This document shows, one piece after another, positions 53,901 to 62,538 of a stretch of 64,000 nucleotides of DNA (positions are counted from its first letter, which is position 1; each line of letters starts with the position of its first letter). The position numbers and the translations under genes were made by a program. The notes under the pieces are model-generated. The model had not been told where the DNA came from. It did no database searches and saw only the letters and a list, made by a program, of their open reading frames with translations. The stretch comes from Hymenobacter sp. GTDB taxonomy: Bacteria > Bacteroidota > Bacteroidia > Cytophagales > Hymenobacteraceae. Where the stretch lies: positions 19,890 to 83,889 of the forward strand of contig JAQBNT010000156.1 in assembly GCA_028288445.1 (NCBI GenBank), read 5' to 3'.

Positions 53901-56581
53901 TCATGAACTGGAACGTGCGCCAGGATTCCATGTACCTCACCACGCCGCGCTCGGGCGAGGCCATTCGCCTATACACGGCGGCGGCCGACCCCAAGAGCAA
54001 AACGCCCACTGCGGGCGGCTACAGTTTCAAGGGCACGGCCCTGCTCACGCCGCACAATGCCGGTGGCAACGGCCGCTTGGATGGCCCGCAGTCGTTCATC
54101 AAGTCGCCGGAGTTTACGTTTAAATCCGACAGCTATTCGGGCAAAAAGGCCGCCCTCAGCATCAAGTCGGGCGAGGCTAATAAGCCTGCCCTCACGGCCA
54201 ACGATGTGGCCTTCGACTATGACCTGAAGCGTGGCTTCGCCGATTTCAAGCGCGAGGAAGGCAGCAAGGCCAGCATCGACTTGCCCTACTCAAAATTCAA
54301 AACCACGCTTAGCGGCGGGCACTGGGACTTCAAGAAGAAGCTGGTGCAGCTGCGCGTAGCCCCCGGGGCCGACTCCACCAAGTCGTCGTTTTACTCCACC
54401 AACCCCGACCAGATGGGCCTGAAGTTTAAGGCATCCTCCGGCGTGTATGACCTGGCCAAATACCAGATGAAAGTGGGCGGCGTGCCCCACATCGCCGCCG
54501 CCGATGCCTGGGTTATTCCCGATTCGGGCAAGGTGAACATCCTGGCCAACGGCCGCCTGCAGCGCTTCAAAAACGCCGGCATCGAGCTTGATTCGCTGGC
54601 CAAGTTCCACAAGCTCTACAAGGGCAGCATCGAAGTATTGTCGAAAGTGGCCTTCACCGGCAACGCGCTCTACAGCTTCAAAACGGCCCGCGACTCGGTG
54701 GCCCTGCGCTTCACCAACTTCGAGCCCGACCCCAACGCCGTGCTGGCCGGCACTGGCAAAGGCGGCAAGGGCTTGCTGGGCCGTAAGAAAAATGAAGACA
54801 ACGCCGACGCTGCCGCCGGCCCCGCTACCATTGCCAGCGCCAACGTGGAAGCCAACGCCAAGTTCAAGCTCACGCCGCGCATCGGCTACCGGGGCGCGGT
54901 GCAGCTGAACTCGCAGCGCCGCGGCTTCGTGTTCGATGGCCAGGTGCAGCTGCAATTTGGCAAAGGCGGCGCCTCCGCCGAGTGGATTCCGGTGAAGGAC
55001 TCCATCGACCCGAAGAACTTTAGTTTGAACCTGAAGGACATCAAGGCCGAAGACGGCACCCCGCTCGTAACCGGCCTGTTCATGTCGGACCAGAGCAGCA
55101 AGGTGTACCCGCTCTACGCCTCCTCGGTACCCAACCCCACCGACGTGCCCATCTTCAAAGTGGATGGCAAGCTGCGCTACGATGACCGCAAGGGCCAGTA
55201 CAGCATCTCGCGCAACGACCCCACTGACGTGAACGCCTACGAGGGCGCGTCGCTCACCTACGCCGACTCCACCAACACGCTCAGCTTCCGCGGGCCGATG
55301 TCCTTCATCAACTCCAGCAAGGACTACAAGATGATGGGCAGCGGCGTGGGCACCGCCAACCCCGACAGCGCCCGCTACACCATCGACGCGCTGCTGGGCA
55401 TCGACATCAACATGCCCCCCAAGGCCATTGATGCGATGGGCATCGAGATTGCCAAAATCACCAAAAACTCGCCCGAAGCCCAGGATGGCTCCACCAACGA
55501 GCTCTACAAAATCGGCCAGTTTATCGGCGACAAGGGCGTGGAGGCCTACACCATGCGCAAAGGCACCGCCGACCCGCTCATGAAACTCTCGCCCAAGTTC
55601 CTGCACACCCTGCTGCTGAGCAAGGTGAACCTGCGCTGGAACGAGAAGAAGCGCGCCTGGTACTCGGTGGGCCAGCTTGGCATTGCGGGCGTGGGCAAGC
55701 AGCCGCTGAATGCTTTGATTGACGGGATGATTGAAATCCGCCGCGAAAACGGTACCGACCTCGTCGAGATTTACCTGGAGCCCGAGCCCCAGAGCTGGTA
55801 CTACCTACGCTACGCCAACAACATCCTGCTGGCGAAGTCGCAGAACGAAGCCTTCGACGCCGAAGTGGGCGGCAAGGCCAAGGGCGACTACCAGACGGCC
55901 ACCAGCTACGGCGCGTTCCTGGGCGACTACTCCGACGTGGACGCTTTCCGCTCGCACTTCCAGCGCGATTTCCTGGGCAAGACCGGCAAGCTGGCCGCCC
56001 GCCCGCCCGCGCCCGCGCCGGCCGAGAAGTTTGACACCGTGGACGACAAGAAGAAGAAGAAAAAGGGCAAGGGCGACGATGCTTTCGGCGAAGCCGATGC
56101 CAGCGCCAACCCCGGCAGCGCCCCCGCCGAGGCCGCGGCTGAGCCGGTTTCCAAGAAGAAGAAAAAAGCCAAAGACAATGACCCCTTCGGCGATGGCGTG
56201 CTGGATGAGCCGGTGGCCGCCCCCGCGAAAAAGGAAAAAGCCAAAGAGAAAACCGCCGACGCTCCGGCTGCGGCAGCGCCAGCCGCTACCACACCGGCCG
56301 CCACTACGCCGGCCGCTGCTACGACGCCCCCCGTCAGCACGCCCCCCGTCAGCACGCCGGCCGTCAGCACGCCGGCCGTCAGCACGCCAGCCGCCACCAC
56401 GCCGGCTGCTGACGCCGCTCCCGACCCCGCCGACGCTAAAAAAGAAGCCGACCGCCAGGCCAAAGAAGCCGAAAAACTGAAAAAGGAGGAAGAGAAGGCG
56501 AAGAAAGAAGAGGAGAAAAAGAAGAAGGAGGAGGAGAAGCAGAAAAAGAAAAAATCCGACGACCCCTTTGGCGACAGCTAG
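50951..56581 (+). CDS. Giant secreted protein (about 1877 aa) of unknown function with Ala/Pro/Lys-rich low-complexity segments
   Basis: Signal peptide MKQAIGVFVAWLGLVAAVPALAQ; one uninterrupted ORF; repeated K-rich [D/N]DPFGD motifs at the C-terminus. Confidence 0.88.
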   Translation: MKQAIGVFVAWLGLVAAVPALAQTKPAAPTGAAPAAAAPRYQVGKLSTDPAQYINDVQGMMASTNNAAARVTGARLKELWASNSLTSSQQARIVAISQTMLAKKFKPRPHFEMLFGSIVNGKNLAKLSDQQMDQYLDVLNQTLDKEAPQETEKFLVSTNRFFNGGYLYRSGYNTLRAVAGTVSFAYSPIAAPESNLEFGAPTPAPKAEPLPAAKPVAKKPAAAKPVAKAAAKPAPKKKSSSGWDTADMWSSPSGGGWGDADDGWGAPVKKAPAKKATAAKPATKATPATAAAKPAATATTPASSDFDAPAPSFTPSAVYDAYAPPPARGAVIVVKDADLFMATAGDSVFLKKVSGMAVPGTNRFIATGGQFVWSIKTNLVTAELAGFDFDMTKPEFTAQPVTLTYPAVLEAPVKGALSYKSVRRKPGAPDTGYPRFISLTNDARIKNLGDNIQYRGGISMAGGKVLSAALDGSLANLTVSLEGKPKFKAASRAYVLGDSVITATRAAVTIYEGAKDSLTHPGAQLKYLKGKQQLKLSREEGLYKNTPYSDSYHQLDIRTEALTWNLRQPTIDFAVLSSKNQSSADFESKEFFTNNRYQQLKSINRLHPLQMLVGYSQAHGDAKTINVSELADNLKTSVPNMRSDMAGLARDGYVAWNPQTGDVTILPKGSHYVASARDKKDYDHIAIKSLSGSGRNATLNLNTNELLVRGVERFNFSDDSATVYVKPDSAIIRIGKNRNIDFSGAVVASAMRFKGKDFKFDYDGFYVDMAKIDSIVIRSEAKNAKGKPTGKHADFALTNKGKFSTGRLYLNDPKNKSGRKKKGQYPSFDSKSGANVYFGKQDVLGGAYDSTMVFDIPPFKLDSLNGIGKSSAGFDGTFRSGGIIPDIKTKLTMQEDGSLGFVYDVPKDGFPLYKGRGRVFNKVKMDGKGLQANGTITYQTGTFTSDQFVFYRDSVVTVGKTGAIAAKKAEGVDIPKMSLPTGYLMNWNVRQDSMYLTTPRSGEAIRLYTAAADPKSKTPTAGGYSFKGTALLTPHNAGGNGRLDGPQSFIKSPEFTFKSDSYSGKKAALSIKSGEANKPALTANDVAFDYDLKRGFADFKREEGSKASIDLPYSKFKTTLSGGHWDFKKKLVQLRVAPGADSTKSSFYSTNPDQMGLKFKASSGVYDLAKYQMKVGGVPHIAAADAWVIPDSGKVNILANGRLQRFKNAGIELDSLAKFHKLYKGSIEVLSKVAFTGNALYSFKTARDSVALRFTNFEPDPNAVLAGTGKGGKGLLGRKKNEDNADAAAGPATIASANVEANAKFKLTPRIGYRGAVQLNSQRRGFVFDGQVQLQFGKGGASAEWIPVKDSIDPKNFSLNLKDIKAEDGTPLVTGLFMSDQSSKVYPLYASSVPNPTDVPIFKVDGKLRYDDRKGQYSISRNDPTDVNAYEGASLTYADSTNTLSFRGPMSFINSSKDYKMMGSGVGTANPDSARYTIDALLGIDINMPPKAIDAMGIEIAKITKNSPEAQDGSTNELYKIGQFIGDKGVEAYTMRKGTADPLMKLSPKFLHTLLLSKVNLRWNEKKRAWYSVGQLGIAGVGKQPLNALIDGMIEIRRENGTDLVEIYLEPEPQSWYYLRYANNILLAKSQNEAFDAEVGGKAKGDYQTATSYGAFLGDYSDVDAFRSHFQRDFLGKTGKLAARPPAPAPAEKFDTVDDKKKKKKGKGDDAFGEADASANPGSAPAEAAAEPVSKKKKKAKDNDPFGDGVLDEPVAAPAKKEKAKEKTADAPAAAAPAATTPAATTPAAATTPPVSTPPVSTPAVSTPAVSTPAATTPAADAAPDPADAKKEADRQAKEAEKLKKEEEKAKKEEEKKKKEEEKQKKKKSDDPFGDS
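56324..56383 (+). repeat. Four tandem 15-bp units inside the giant gene (encode TPPVS/TPAVS)
   Basis: acgccccccgtcagc x2, acgccggccgtcagc x2. Confidence 0.92.
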
Positions 56582-56588
56582 GCGAGCT

Positions 56589-56741
56589 AGCCGCGTAGCG
56601 GCGGCCGGTTTGTAGCCGGTAGCTCACCGGCCGCACAAAGCCGCGTAGCGGTGACAGAACCCTCGGGCAAATCTGTCGCCGCTACGCGGCTTTTGCGTAG
56701 CCAGCGCCGTGGTTCTACAAACCGGCCGCCGCTGCGCGGCT
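56589..56741. repeat. Nested palindromes built from GCCGCGTAGCGG
   Basis: Outer: agccgcgtagcggcggccggtttgtag / ctacaaaccggccgccgctgcgcggct; inner: aaagccgcgtagcggtgacaga / tctgtcgccgctacgcggcttt. Confidence 0.88.
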
Positions 56742-56808
56742 GTGCTCCGCATTGAGTTCCGTTATTTTGCGCCTCTCCGGCTCACGCCATTCGCCCCATC
56801 CTGCTCCC

Positions 56809-57453
56809 ATGAACCTCCTCTACATCGCCCTGGCGCTCCTGGCCGCCTACCTGCTCGGCTCTATTCCCACGGCCTTGTGGGTGGGCCGGCGCTTTTTCAA
56901 CCTGGCCGATATCCGCGAGCACGGCTCGGGCAATGCCGGGGCCACCAACACCTTCCGCGTCCTCGGGCCCAAGGCCGGCTCCTTCGTGCTGCTCATTGAT
57001 GCGCTGAAGGGTTTCGTGGCCGCGTATTTCCTGCCGCAGTGGCTGGTGGCGCAGGGGGCCATCGCGCCGGAGCACGAGCTGTATTACCGGCTGGCCTGCG
57101 GCGCGCTGGCCGTGGTGGGGCACATCTACCCGGTGTTTGCGCAGTTCCGGGGCGGCAAGGGCGTGGCCACCATCCTGGGCATGATGCTGGGCGTGGCCCC
57201 GGCCACGGTGGGCGTGTGCATGCTCGTCTTTATCGGGATGCTGCTGCTGTTTCGCTACGTGAGCCTGGCCAGCATGACGGCCGGCGTCACCTTCGCGCTG
57301 CTGCAATTGCTGCCCCAGTTCCGGCCGGCGCAGCCTTTTCTGGTGTACGTGGGGTTCGTGCTGGCCGCGCTGCTCATCTACACTCACCGGGCCAACATCG
57401 GCCGCCTGCGGAGCGGCACCGAGAGCCGCGTGCCGCTGCCGTGGGCGAAGTAG
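56809..57453 (+). CDS. plsY: Glycerol-3-phosphate acyltransferase PlsY
   Basis: LLGSIPTALWVGR, IREHGSGNAGATNTFRVLGPKAG, FAQFRGGKGVATILGMMLG. Confidence 0.96.
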   Translation: MNLLYIALALLAAYLLGSIPTALWVGRRFFNLADIREHGSGNAGATNTFRVLGPKAGSFVLLIDALKGFVAAYFLPQWLVAQGAIAPEHELYYRLACGALAVVGHIYPVFAQFRGGKGVATILGMMLGVAPATVGVCMLVFIGMLLLFRYVSLASMTAGVTFALLQLLPQFRPAQPFLVYVGFVLAALLIYTHRANIGRLRSGTESRVPLPWAK

Positions 57454-57492
57454 TTAGATGCTATTCAATCCAGAAACGTAGGCTAACAGTAG

Positions 57493-57546
57493 TGCAACAG
57501 AAATGGGGTGCAACAAATCAGATTGTTGCACCCCATTTCTGTTGCA
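57493..57546. promoter_or_regulatory. Perfect 24-bp inverted repeat with four TGCAACA half-sites before the HTH-like gene
   Basis: TGCAACAgaaatgggGTGCAACAA-atcaga-TTGTTGCACcccatttcTGTTGCA, ends 16 bp before ATG 57563. Confidence 0.88.
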
Positions 57547-57562
57547 TTACCTTCGCTTCACA

Positions 57563-58108
57563 ATGGCTGACCATACCCGCGAACACTTTAACATTACCCA
57601 AGAGCGCCTGGCTTGGTGGCTCGGCGTGAACCGCACCACGCTGGCCCTCTCCGAAACCGGCCAGCGAAATATGCCATCGAGCTTCCGGCTGCAAGCTGCC
57701 CGGCTACATGAGGCCGCCCGGGGGCAGGCGCTCACGGCCGAAGGGGCTTTAGCCGCCGCCCCGCCGCCCTTACCCCCACCCGCGCCTGACGCCGCGCCGC
57801 TCACGGCTCGCCTTCGTCACTGCCGCCACCTCATCCGCAACCAGCAATACACCTTGGAACGGATGCGCGAACGCGCTGCCCCGTATGAGGCCCGCCTAGC
57901 CGCCCTGCCCGCTCTACGGGCGTGGACCGGCCCGGTGCCCCATCCCACCCAGGAAGAAAACTGGCTGGCCCTGTTTGAGGCTGAAGCAGTAGAAGCATTG
58001 GGCAACGACTGCGGGGCTGGCCCCCGGCGCCTGCTCGAAGCCCGCATTGCCGGACTGGAACGTGAGGCAGAACTGCTGGAAGAAATATTGAGCGGCATCA
58101 CCGATTGA
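57563..58108 (+). CDS. HTH-like (XRE-type) DNA-binding protein with coiled-coil-like C-terminus
   Basis: NITQERLAWWLGVNRTTLALSETGQRNMPSSFRLQAARLHEA. Confidence 0.75.
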   Translation: MADHTREHFNITQERLAWWLGVNRTTLALSETGQRNMPSSFRLQAARLHEAARGQALTAEGALAAAPPPLPPPAPDAAPLTARLRHCRHLIRNQQYTLERMRERAAPYEARLAALPALRAWTGPVPHPTQEENWLALFEAEAVEALGNDCGAGPRRLLEARIAGLEREAELLEEILSGITD

Positions 58109-58183
58109 GGCGCGCGGGCCTCGGTGTCCACTGCTGGTGGATGGTTTCCGTATAAGCAGCGTTCCACCATTGCGTCACTCCTT

Positions 58184-58780
58184 ATGGTTCGTCCCCTTGT
58201 TCTCGGAATTTGCGGCCTGCTGCTGGTGCGTCCGGCTGCCGCCCAAACGCCGGCCCCGGCCCGCGCCACCGCGCCGGCCCCGGCCGAAGCGCCCGTGGGC
58301 TTTCACTGGCAGCCGCTGCCCGAAGTGAAAGCCACCCTGCCACTGCCCTACACCTGGAACTACAAGGCCGAAACCAGCCGCGACGCCCAGGCCTACTTCC
58401 TCACCCGGGAGAAAATAGTGCCTGGCCGCCTGTTCCAAACCGGGTTGTCGCTGAACGTGGTGCGGCGCATGACGGCCAAATCCAAGCAGTCGGCGGGGGC
58501 TTATGCCCAGGCTTTTAGTGCCAAGAGCGGGCACGGGCCCGGGCAGCAGGTGTTGGGCCAGGAAACCAAAACGCAGGGCCCGCTGCGGCTGTTTGGGGTG
58601 CGCTACCGCGTGGCCAACGCCGGGGCCGACGCCAAAATCATCCAGCAATGGGCCATCGCCAACACCACCACCGACACCTTCTACCTGCTCGTCTTCGAAA
58701 GCCCCGAGAAGGACTGGCCGCAGGCCTGGAAGCTGGGCGAGGAGATGATAAAGCAGCTCCGGCTCGATGCGGGCGTGTAG
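58184..58780 (+). CDS. Secreted hypothetical protein, paralogue A
   Basis: Signal peptide; ends in FYLLVFESPEKDWPQAWKLGEEMIKQLRLDA. Confidence 0.8.
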   Translation: MVRPLVLGICGLLLVRPAAAQTPAPARATAPAPAEAPVGFHWQPLPEVKATLPLPYTWNYKAETSRDAQAYFLTREKIVPGRLFQTGLSLNVVRRMTAKSKQSAGAYAQAFSAKSGHGPGQQVLGQETKTQGPLRLFGVRYRVANAGADAKIIQQWAIANTTTDTFYLLVFESPEKDWPQAWKLGEEMIKQLRLDAGV

Positions 58781-58800
58781 CCGGCGCTAGCTTCGCCGGC

Positions 58801-59376
58801 ATGTTGCGTTTCCTGTGGGCCGTTGTGGCCTTGTCGCTCGCCCTGCCCGCCGCCGCGCAGCGCTACAACGTGCCGCTGGCCGCCCCGCCCGCCGGCTTTG
58901 CCTGGCAGGCCCTGCCCGATGGCAAGGCCGCCGCGCTGCTGCCCGCCGGCTGGTACTACCGCGCCGAGGGCCAGAAGGGCGCGCCCACCTACTGCCTCAC
59001 CCAGGAACAAATCGGCGAAAGCGGCGAGTTTCAGACGGGGCTCGCGCTGCAAGTGGTGCGGAAGGCCACGGCCCACACCCGGCACCCCGCCGCCGAATAC
59101 GCCGAGCTGCTGATGCTGCGCACGGGCTTCGGCCGGGGCCAGCAGGTGCTGGAGAAGGCGGCGGCCGTGGAAGGCCCTTGGCACAAATGGACCGTGCGCT
59201 ACCGCGACGCCCCGCCCGATGCCGACCCGCGCATCGTGTACCAGCTGGCCCTGGCCAACGCCAAAACCGACACCCTCTACCTGCTCACCTTCGAAAGCCC
59301 CGAAAAAGACTGGGCCGAAGCCTGGCAGCTGGGCGAGGTGATGGTGCGCGAGCTGGTGCTGGATGCGCGGCAATGA
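58801..59376 (+). CDS. Secreted hypothetical protein, paralogue B
   Basis: Signal peptide; ends in LYLLTFESPEKDWAEAWQLGEVMVRELVLDA, parallel to the upstream gene. Confidence 0.8.
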   Translation: MLRFLWAVVALSLALPAAAQRYNVPLAAPPAGFAWQALPDGKAAALLPAGWYYRAEGQKGAPTYCLTQEQIGESGEFQTGLALQVVRKATAHTRHPAAEYAELLMLRTGFGRGQQVLEKAAAVEGPWHKWTVRYRDAPPDADPRIVYQLALANAKTDTLYLLTFESPEKDWAEAWQLGEVMVRELVLDARQ

Positions 59377-59431
59377 GCCGGCCCGTAATATATTTATGGG
59401 GCAGGTAACCGGTCCTTTAAAGCAAGCAGCC

Positions 59432-59968
59432 ATGGGAAAGCAATTCACTGAAATCGACGCGGCCACGCGGGCCTTCATCGAGCGGCAGCACATGTTTTTT
59501 GTGGCCACCGCCGCTCCCGATGGCCGGGTCAACGTGTCGCCCAAAGGCCTCGATACGCTGCGGGTGCTGGGGCCCAACCAAGTTGCCTGGCTCAACCTGA
59601 CCGGGAGTGGCAATGAAACCGCCGCGCACTTGCGGGAGCAAAACCGCATCACGCTTATGTTTTGCGCCTTTGAGGGCAAGCCCAACATCCTGCGCCTCTA
59701 CGGCGCGGCTGCCGTGTGGCACCCCCGCGACGCGCAATGGGACGAGCTGATGCCCCTGTTTCCGCCGCTGCCCGGGGCCCGCCAGATTTTCGTGGTCAAT
59801 GTCGACCTCGTGACTACCTCCTGCGGCATGGCCGTGCCCTTTCTGGAGTATCAGGGCGAACGGGAGGAGTTGAGCCGCTCCCTCGAAAAGAAAGGCCCGG
59901 CCAATGTGCAGGCGTACTGGGAGCAGCGCAACCAGCTCAGCCTCGACGGTAAGCCAACCGGTATTTAG
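59432..59968 (+). CDS. Pyridoxamine 5'-phosphate oxidase family protein
   Basis: HMFFVATAAPDGRVNVSPKGLDTLRVLGPNQVAWLNLTGSGNETAAHLREQNRITLMFCAFEG. Confidence 0.9.
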   Translation: MGKQFTEIDAATRAFIERQHMFFVATAAPDGRVNVSPKGLDTLRVLGPNQVAWLNLTGSGNETAAHLREQNRITLMFCAFEGKPNILRLYGAAAVWHPRDAQWDELMPLFPPLPGARQIFVVNVDLVTTSCGMAVPFLEYQGEREELSRSLEKKGPANVQAYWEQRNQLSLDGKPTGI

Positions 59969-60083
59969 TGGCAGCGTCCACGGCACGAGGACTGCTGTAG
60001 CAGTCAGCCCGCGCCATCGTTCCGGGGGGTGCAATAGCGCCAGCCGCAGCAGCAGGCCGGTTGTTATCCCAAAACCAACCTGT

Positions 60084-60320
60084 ATGGCTCCAGCCAACCG
60101 CTTCGATTTGGCAGGCGTCGCCGAAGTCGAAAAGCAAGGCTTGAGCTTTTGCGCCAGCAATGCCACCGCCGCCGAATTTCAGGTAAGCAAGGTATTACAA
60201 GTGCTGCCCAACGGCACCGTGGCCGGCCACGCCGGCCTGCCCGTGGCCGAGGTACGCACGGCCGTGCGGGCCATCAGCACCATTCTCGACAAAGAGCACT
60301 TCTACCAAAAGGAGTTTTGA
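60084..60320 (+). CDS. Small conserved-looking hypothetical protein
   Basis: 78-aa frame starting MAPANRFDLAGVAEVEKQGLSFCASNATAAEFQ, same strand as neighbours. Confidence 0.5.
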   Translation: MAPANRFDLAGVAEVEKQGLSFCASNATAAEFQVSKVLQVLPNGTVAGHAGLPVAEVRTAVRAISTILDKEHFYQKEF

Positions 60321-60378
60321 GGCCCGGGGCTGCTACTTTTACTCCCGCATTCTCAACCCCATCCCAAACTTGCTCCGC

Positions 60379-61743
60379 ATGGCCAATTACCTCGCCGATA
60401 ACCAAACCCGCTTCCTCAACGAGCTGATGGACTGGCTCCGCATCCCGTCCGTGTCGGCCGACCCCAAGTTCCACGCCGACGTACTGAAAGCCGCCGACTT
60501 CCTCAAAACCCGCCTCGAAGAAGCCGGCGTGCAAAACGTGGAAATCTGCCCCACGGCCGGCAACCCCATCGTGTACGGCGACTACATGGTAAGCCCCGAG
60601 GCCAAAACCGTGCTCGTGTACGGCCACTACGACGTGCAGCCCGCCGACCCCTATGAGCTGTGGACCTCGCCGCCCTTCGAGCCGGTTATCAAAGACGAGA
60701 AAATCTACGCCCGCGGTGCCTGCGACGACAAAGGTCAGGTGTATATGCACGTCAAGGCCTTCGAGATGATGATGCGCGACGGTCAGGGCGGCGTGCCCTG
60801 CAATATCAAGTTCATGTTCGAGGGCGAGGAGGAAATCGGCTCCAACAACCTCGAAATCTTCGTGAAGGCCAACAAGGAAAAGCTGAAGGCCGACGTCATC
60901 CTCATCTCCGATACCGGCATCCTGGCCAACGACGTGCCCAGCATCGAGGTGGGCCTGCGCGGCCTGAGCTACCACGAAGTAACCGTGACCGGCCCCAACC
61001 GCGACCTGCACTCCGGCCTCTACGGCGGTGCGGTGCAAAACCCCATCAACGCCCTGTGCGAGATGATTGCCAGCCTGCACGACGCCAACGGCCACATCAC
61101 CATCCCCGGCTTCTACGACAACGTGGACGAGCTGAGCGCCGACGAGCGCGCCGAAATGGCTAAGGCTCCGTTCTCGGAGGACGAGTTCAAAAAGAGCATC
61201 GGCCTGCCCGATAGTTATGGCGAAAAAGGCTACAGCAGCATGGAGCGCACCAGCATCCGCCCCACGCTCGACGTGAACGGCATCTGGGGCGGCTACACCG
61301 GCGAGGGGGCCAAAACCGTCATCGCCTCGCAGGCCCACGCCAAAATCTCCATGCGCCTGGTGCCCCACCAGACCTCGGATGAAATCACGGCGCTGTTCCA
61401 GAAGCATTTCGCCAGCATCGCGCCGCAGGGCGTGACGGTGGAGGTACGCCCCCACCACGGCGGCGAGCCCGTAGTGACTCCTACCAACTCCGTGGCCTAC
61501 AAAGCGGCCGCCGATGCCATGGAAACCACCTTCGGCAAGCGCCCGGTGCCCACGCGCGGCGGCGGCTCCATCCCCATCGTGGCCATGTTCAAGTCGGAGC
61601 TGGGATTGGATACCGTGTTGCTCGGCTTCGGGCTCGACTCGGACGCCATCCACTCGCCCAACGAGCATTTCGGCGTGTTCAATTTCCTGAAAGGCATCGA
61701 AACCATCCCGCACTTCTACCGCAACTACGCGGCGGCCGAGTAG
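60379..61743 (+). CDS. M20 family dipeptidase
   Basis: VLVYGHYDVQPADPYELWTSPPFEP, YARGACDDKGQVYMHVKA, KFMFEGEEEIGSNNLE. Confidence 0.96.
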   Translation: MANYLADNQTRFLNELMDWLRIPSVSADPKFHADVLKAADFLKTRLEEAGVQNVEICPTAGNPIVYGDYMVSPEAKTVLVYGHYDVQPADPYELWTSPPFEPVIKDEKIYARGACDDKGQVYMHVKAFEMMMRDGQGGVPCNIKFMFEGEEEIGSNNLEIFVKANKEKLKADVILISDTGILANDVPSIEVGLRGLSYHEVTVTGPNRDLHSGLYGGAVQNPINALCEMIASLHDANGHITIPGFYDNVDELSADERAEMAKAPFSEDEFKKSIGLPDSYGEKGYSSMERTSIRPTLDVNGIWGGYTGEGAKTVIASQAHAKISMRLVPHQTSDEITALFQKHFASIAPQGVTVEVRPHHGGEPVVTPTNSVAYKAAADAMETTFGKRPVPTRGGGSIPIVAMFKSELGLDTVLLGFGLDSDAIHSPNEHFGVFNFLKGIETIPHFYRNYAAAE

Positions 61744-61765
61744 TCCCGGCGCACCTTGCCGAACG

Positions 61766-61806
61766 CAAAAAAGGCCCGGCTTCCGCAATGGAAGCCGGGC
61801 CTTTTT
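61766..61806. terminator. Bidirectional terminator between convergent genes
   Basis: aaaaaaggcccggcttcc-gcaat-ggaagccgggccttttt. Confidence 0.85.
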
Positions 61807-61825
61807 ATTGATTCCGGCCCGATGA

Positions 61826-62416
61826 TTAGCCGCCGAACGAGTACGTGAGGTACAGCTGAAACGCGCTGTTGCGGATGTTGTTCTGCACCGTCACATTGCC
61901 CACCGTTTGCGCTTTGGGAATGTTGGTGAAGCCGCCGTTGTAGCGCAGGCCGATGCCCAGGCCGGTTTTGCGTTGGTAGCCCAGGCCCGCCAAGTAGCCG
62001 AAATCGATGGTGTTGAAGGCCGGCTTGATGTCGGTGGACGTGTTGCCCGCCTTCTGCTGCGCCGCTACCAGAAACCCAACCTGCGGCCCGGCTTCAAAAA
62101 ACAGGCCGTCGGCGTTCACATGGAAGGCGAGGGGCACGTCCACGTAGTGCAGGCGGTTTTTGAAATCAACGACGCTCGGGTTAGAGCCTTTCTGGGAATA
62201 AATAATTTCGGGCTGAAAGGCAAACAGGCGGGTCAGTCCGATATTGGCGAATGCCCCCGCGTGAAAGCCAAAAATACTTTCCTCGCTGGGTGCCTGCTTG
62301 CCCACAAACGAGGTGTAGGAAGCGCCCGCCTTCAGGCCCAGCGAAACGTTGCTTTGCGCCTGGGCGGCGCTGCTCAGGCCGGCCAGCAGCGCAAGCGTGC
62401 ATACTATCTTTTTCAT
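61826..62416 (-). CDS. PorT-like outer-membrane beta-barrel protein
   Basis: Signal peptide MKKIVCTLALLAGLSSAAQA; DGLFFEAGPQVGFLVA; GLGIGLRYNGG. Confidence 0.9.
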   Translation of the reverse strand: MKKIVCTLALLAGLSSAAQAQSNVSLGLKAGASYTSFVGKQAPSEESIFGFHAGAFANIGLTRLFAFQPEIIYSQKGSNPSVVDFKNRLHYVDVPLAFHVNADGLFFEAGPQVGFLVAAQQKAGNTSTDIKPAFNTIDFGYLAGLGYQRKTGLGIGLRYNGGFTNIPKAQTVGNVTVQNNIRNSAFQLYLTYSFGG

Positions 62417-62538
62417 CAGTCGAAGCAATAAGGTACCCCGCAAAGCTACGGCCGCGCTGCTTTCGCTCCTCCGGCTGGCACACAAAAACCCGGCTTCCAC
62501 GCGGAAAACCGGGTTTCGGGTGCCGTGCGGCGCGGTGC

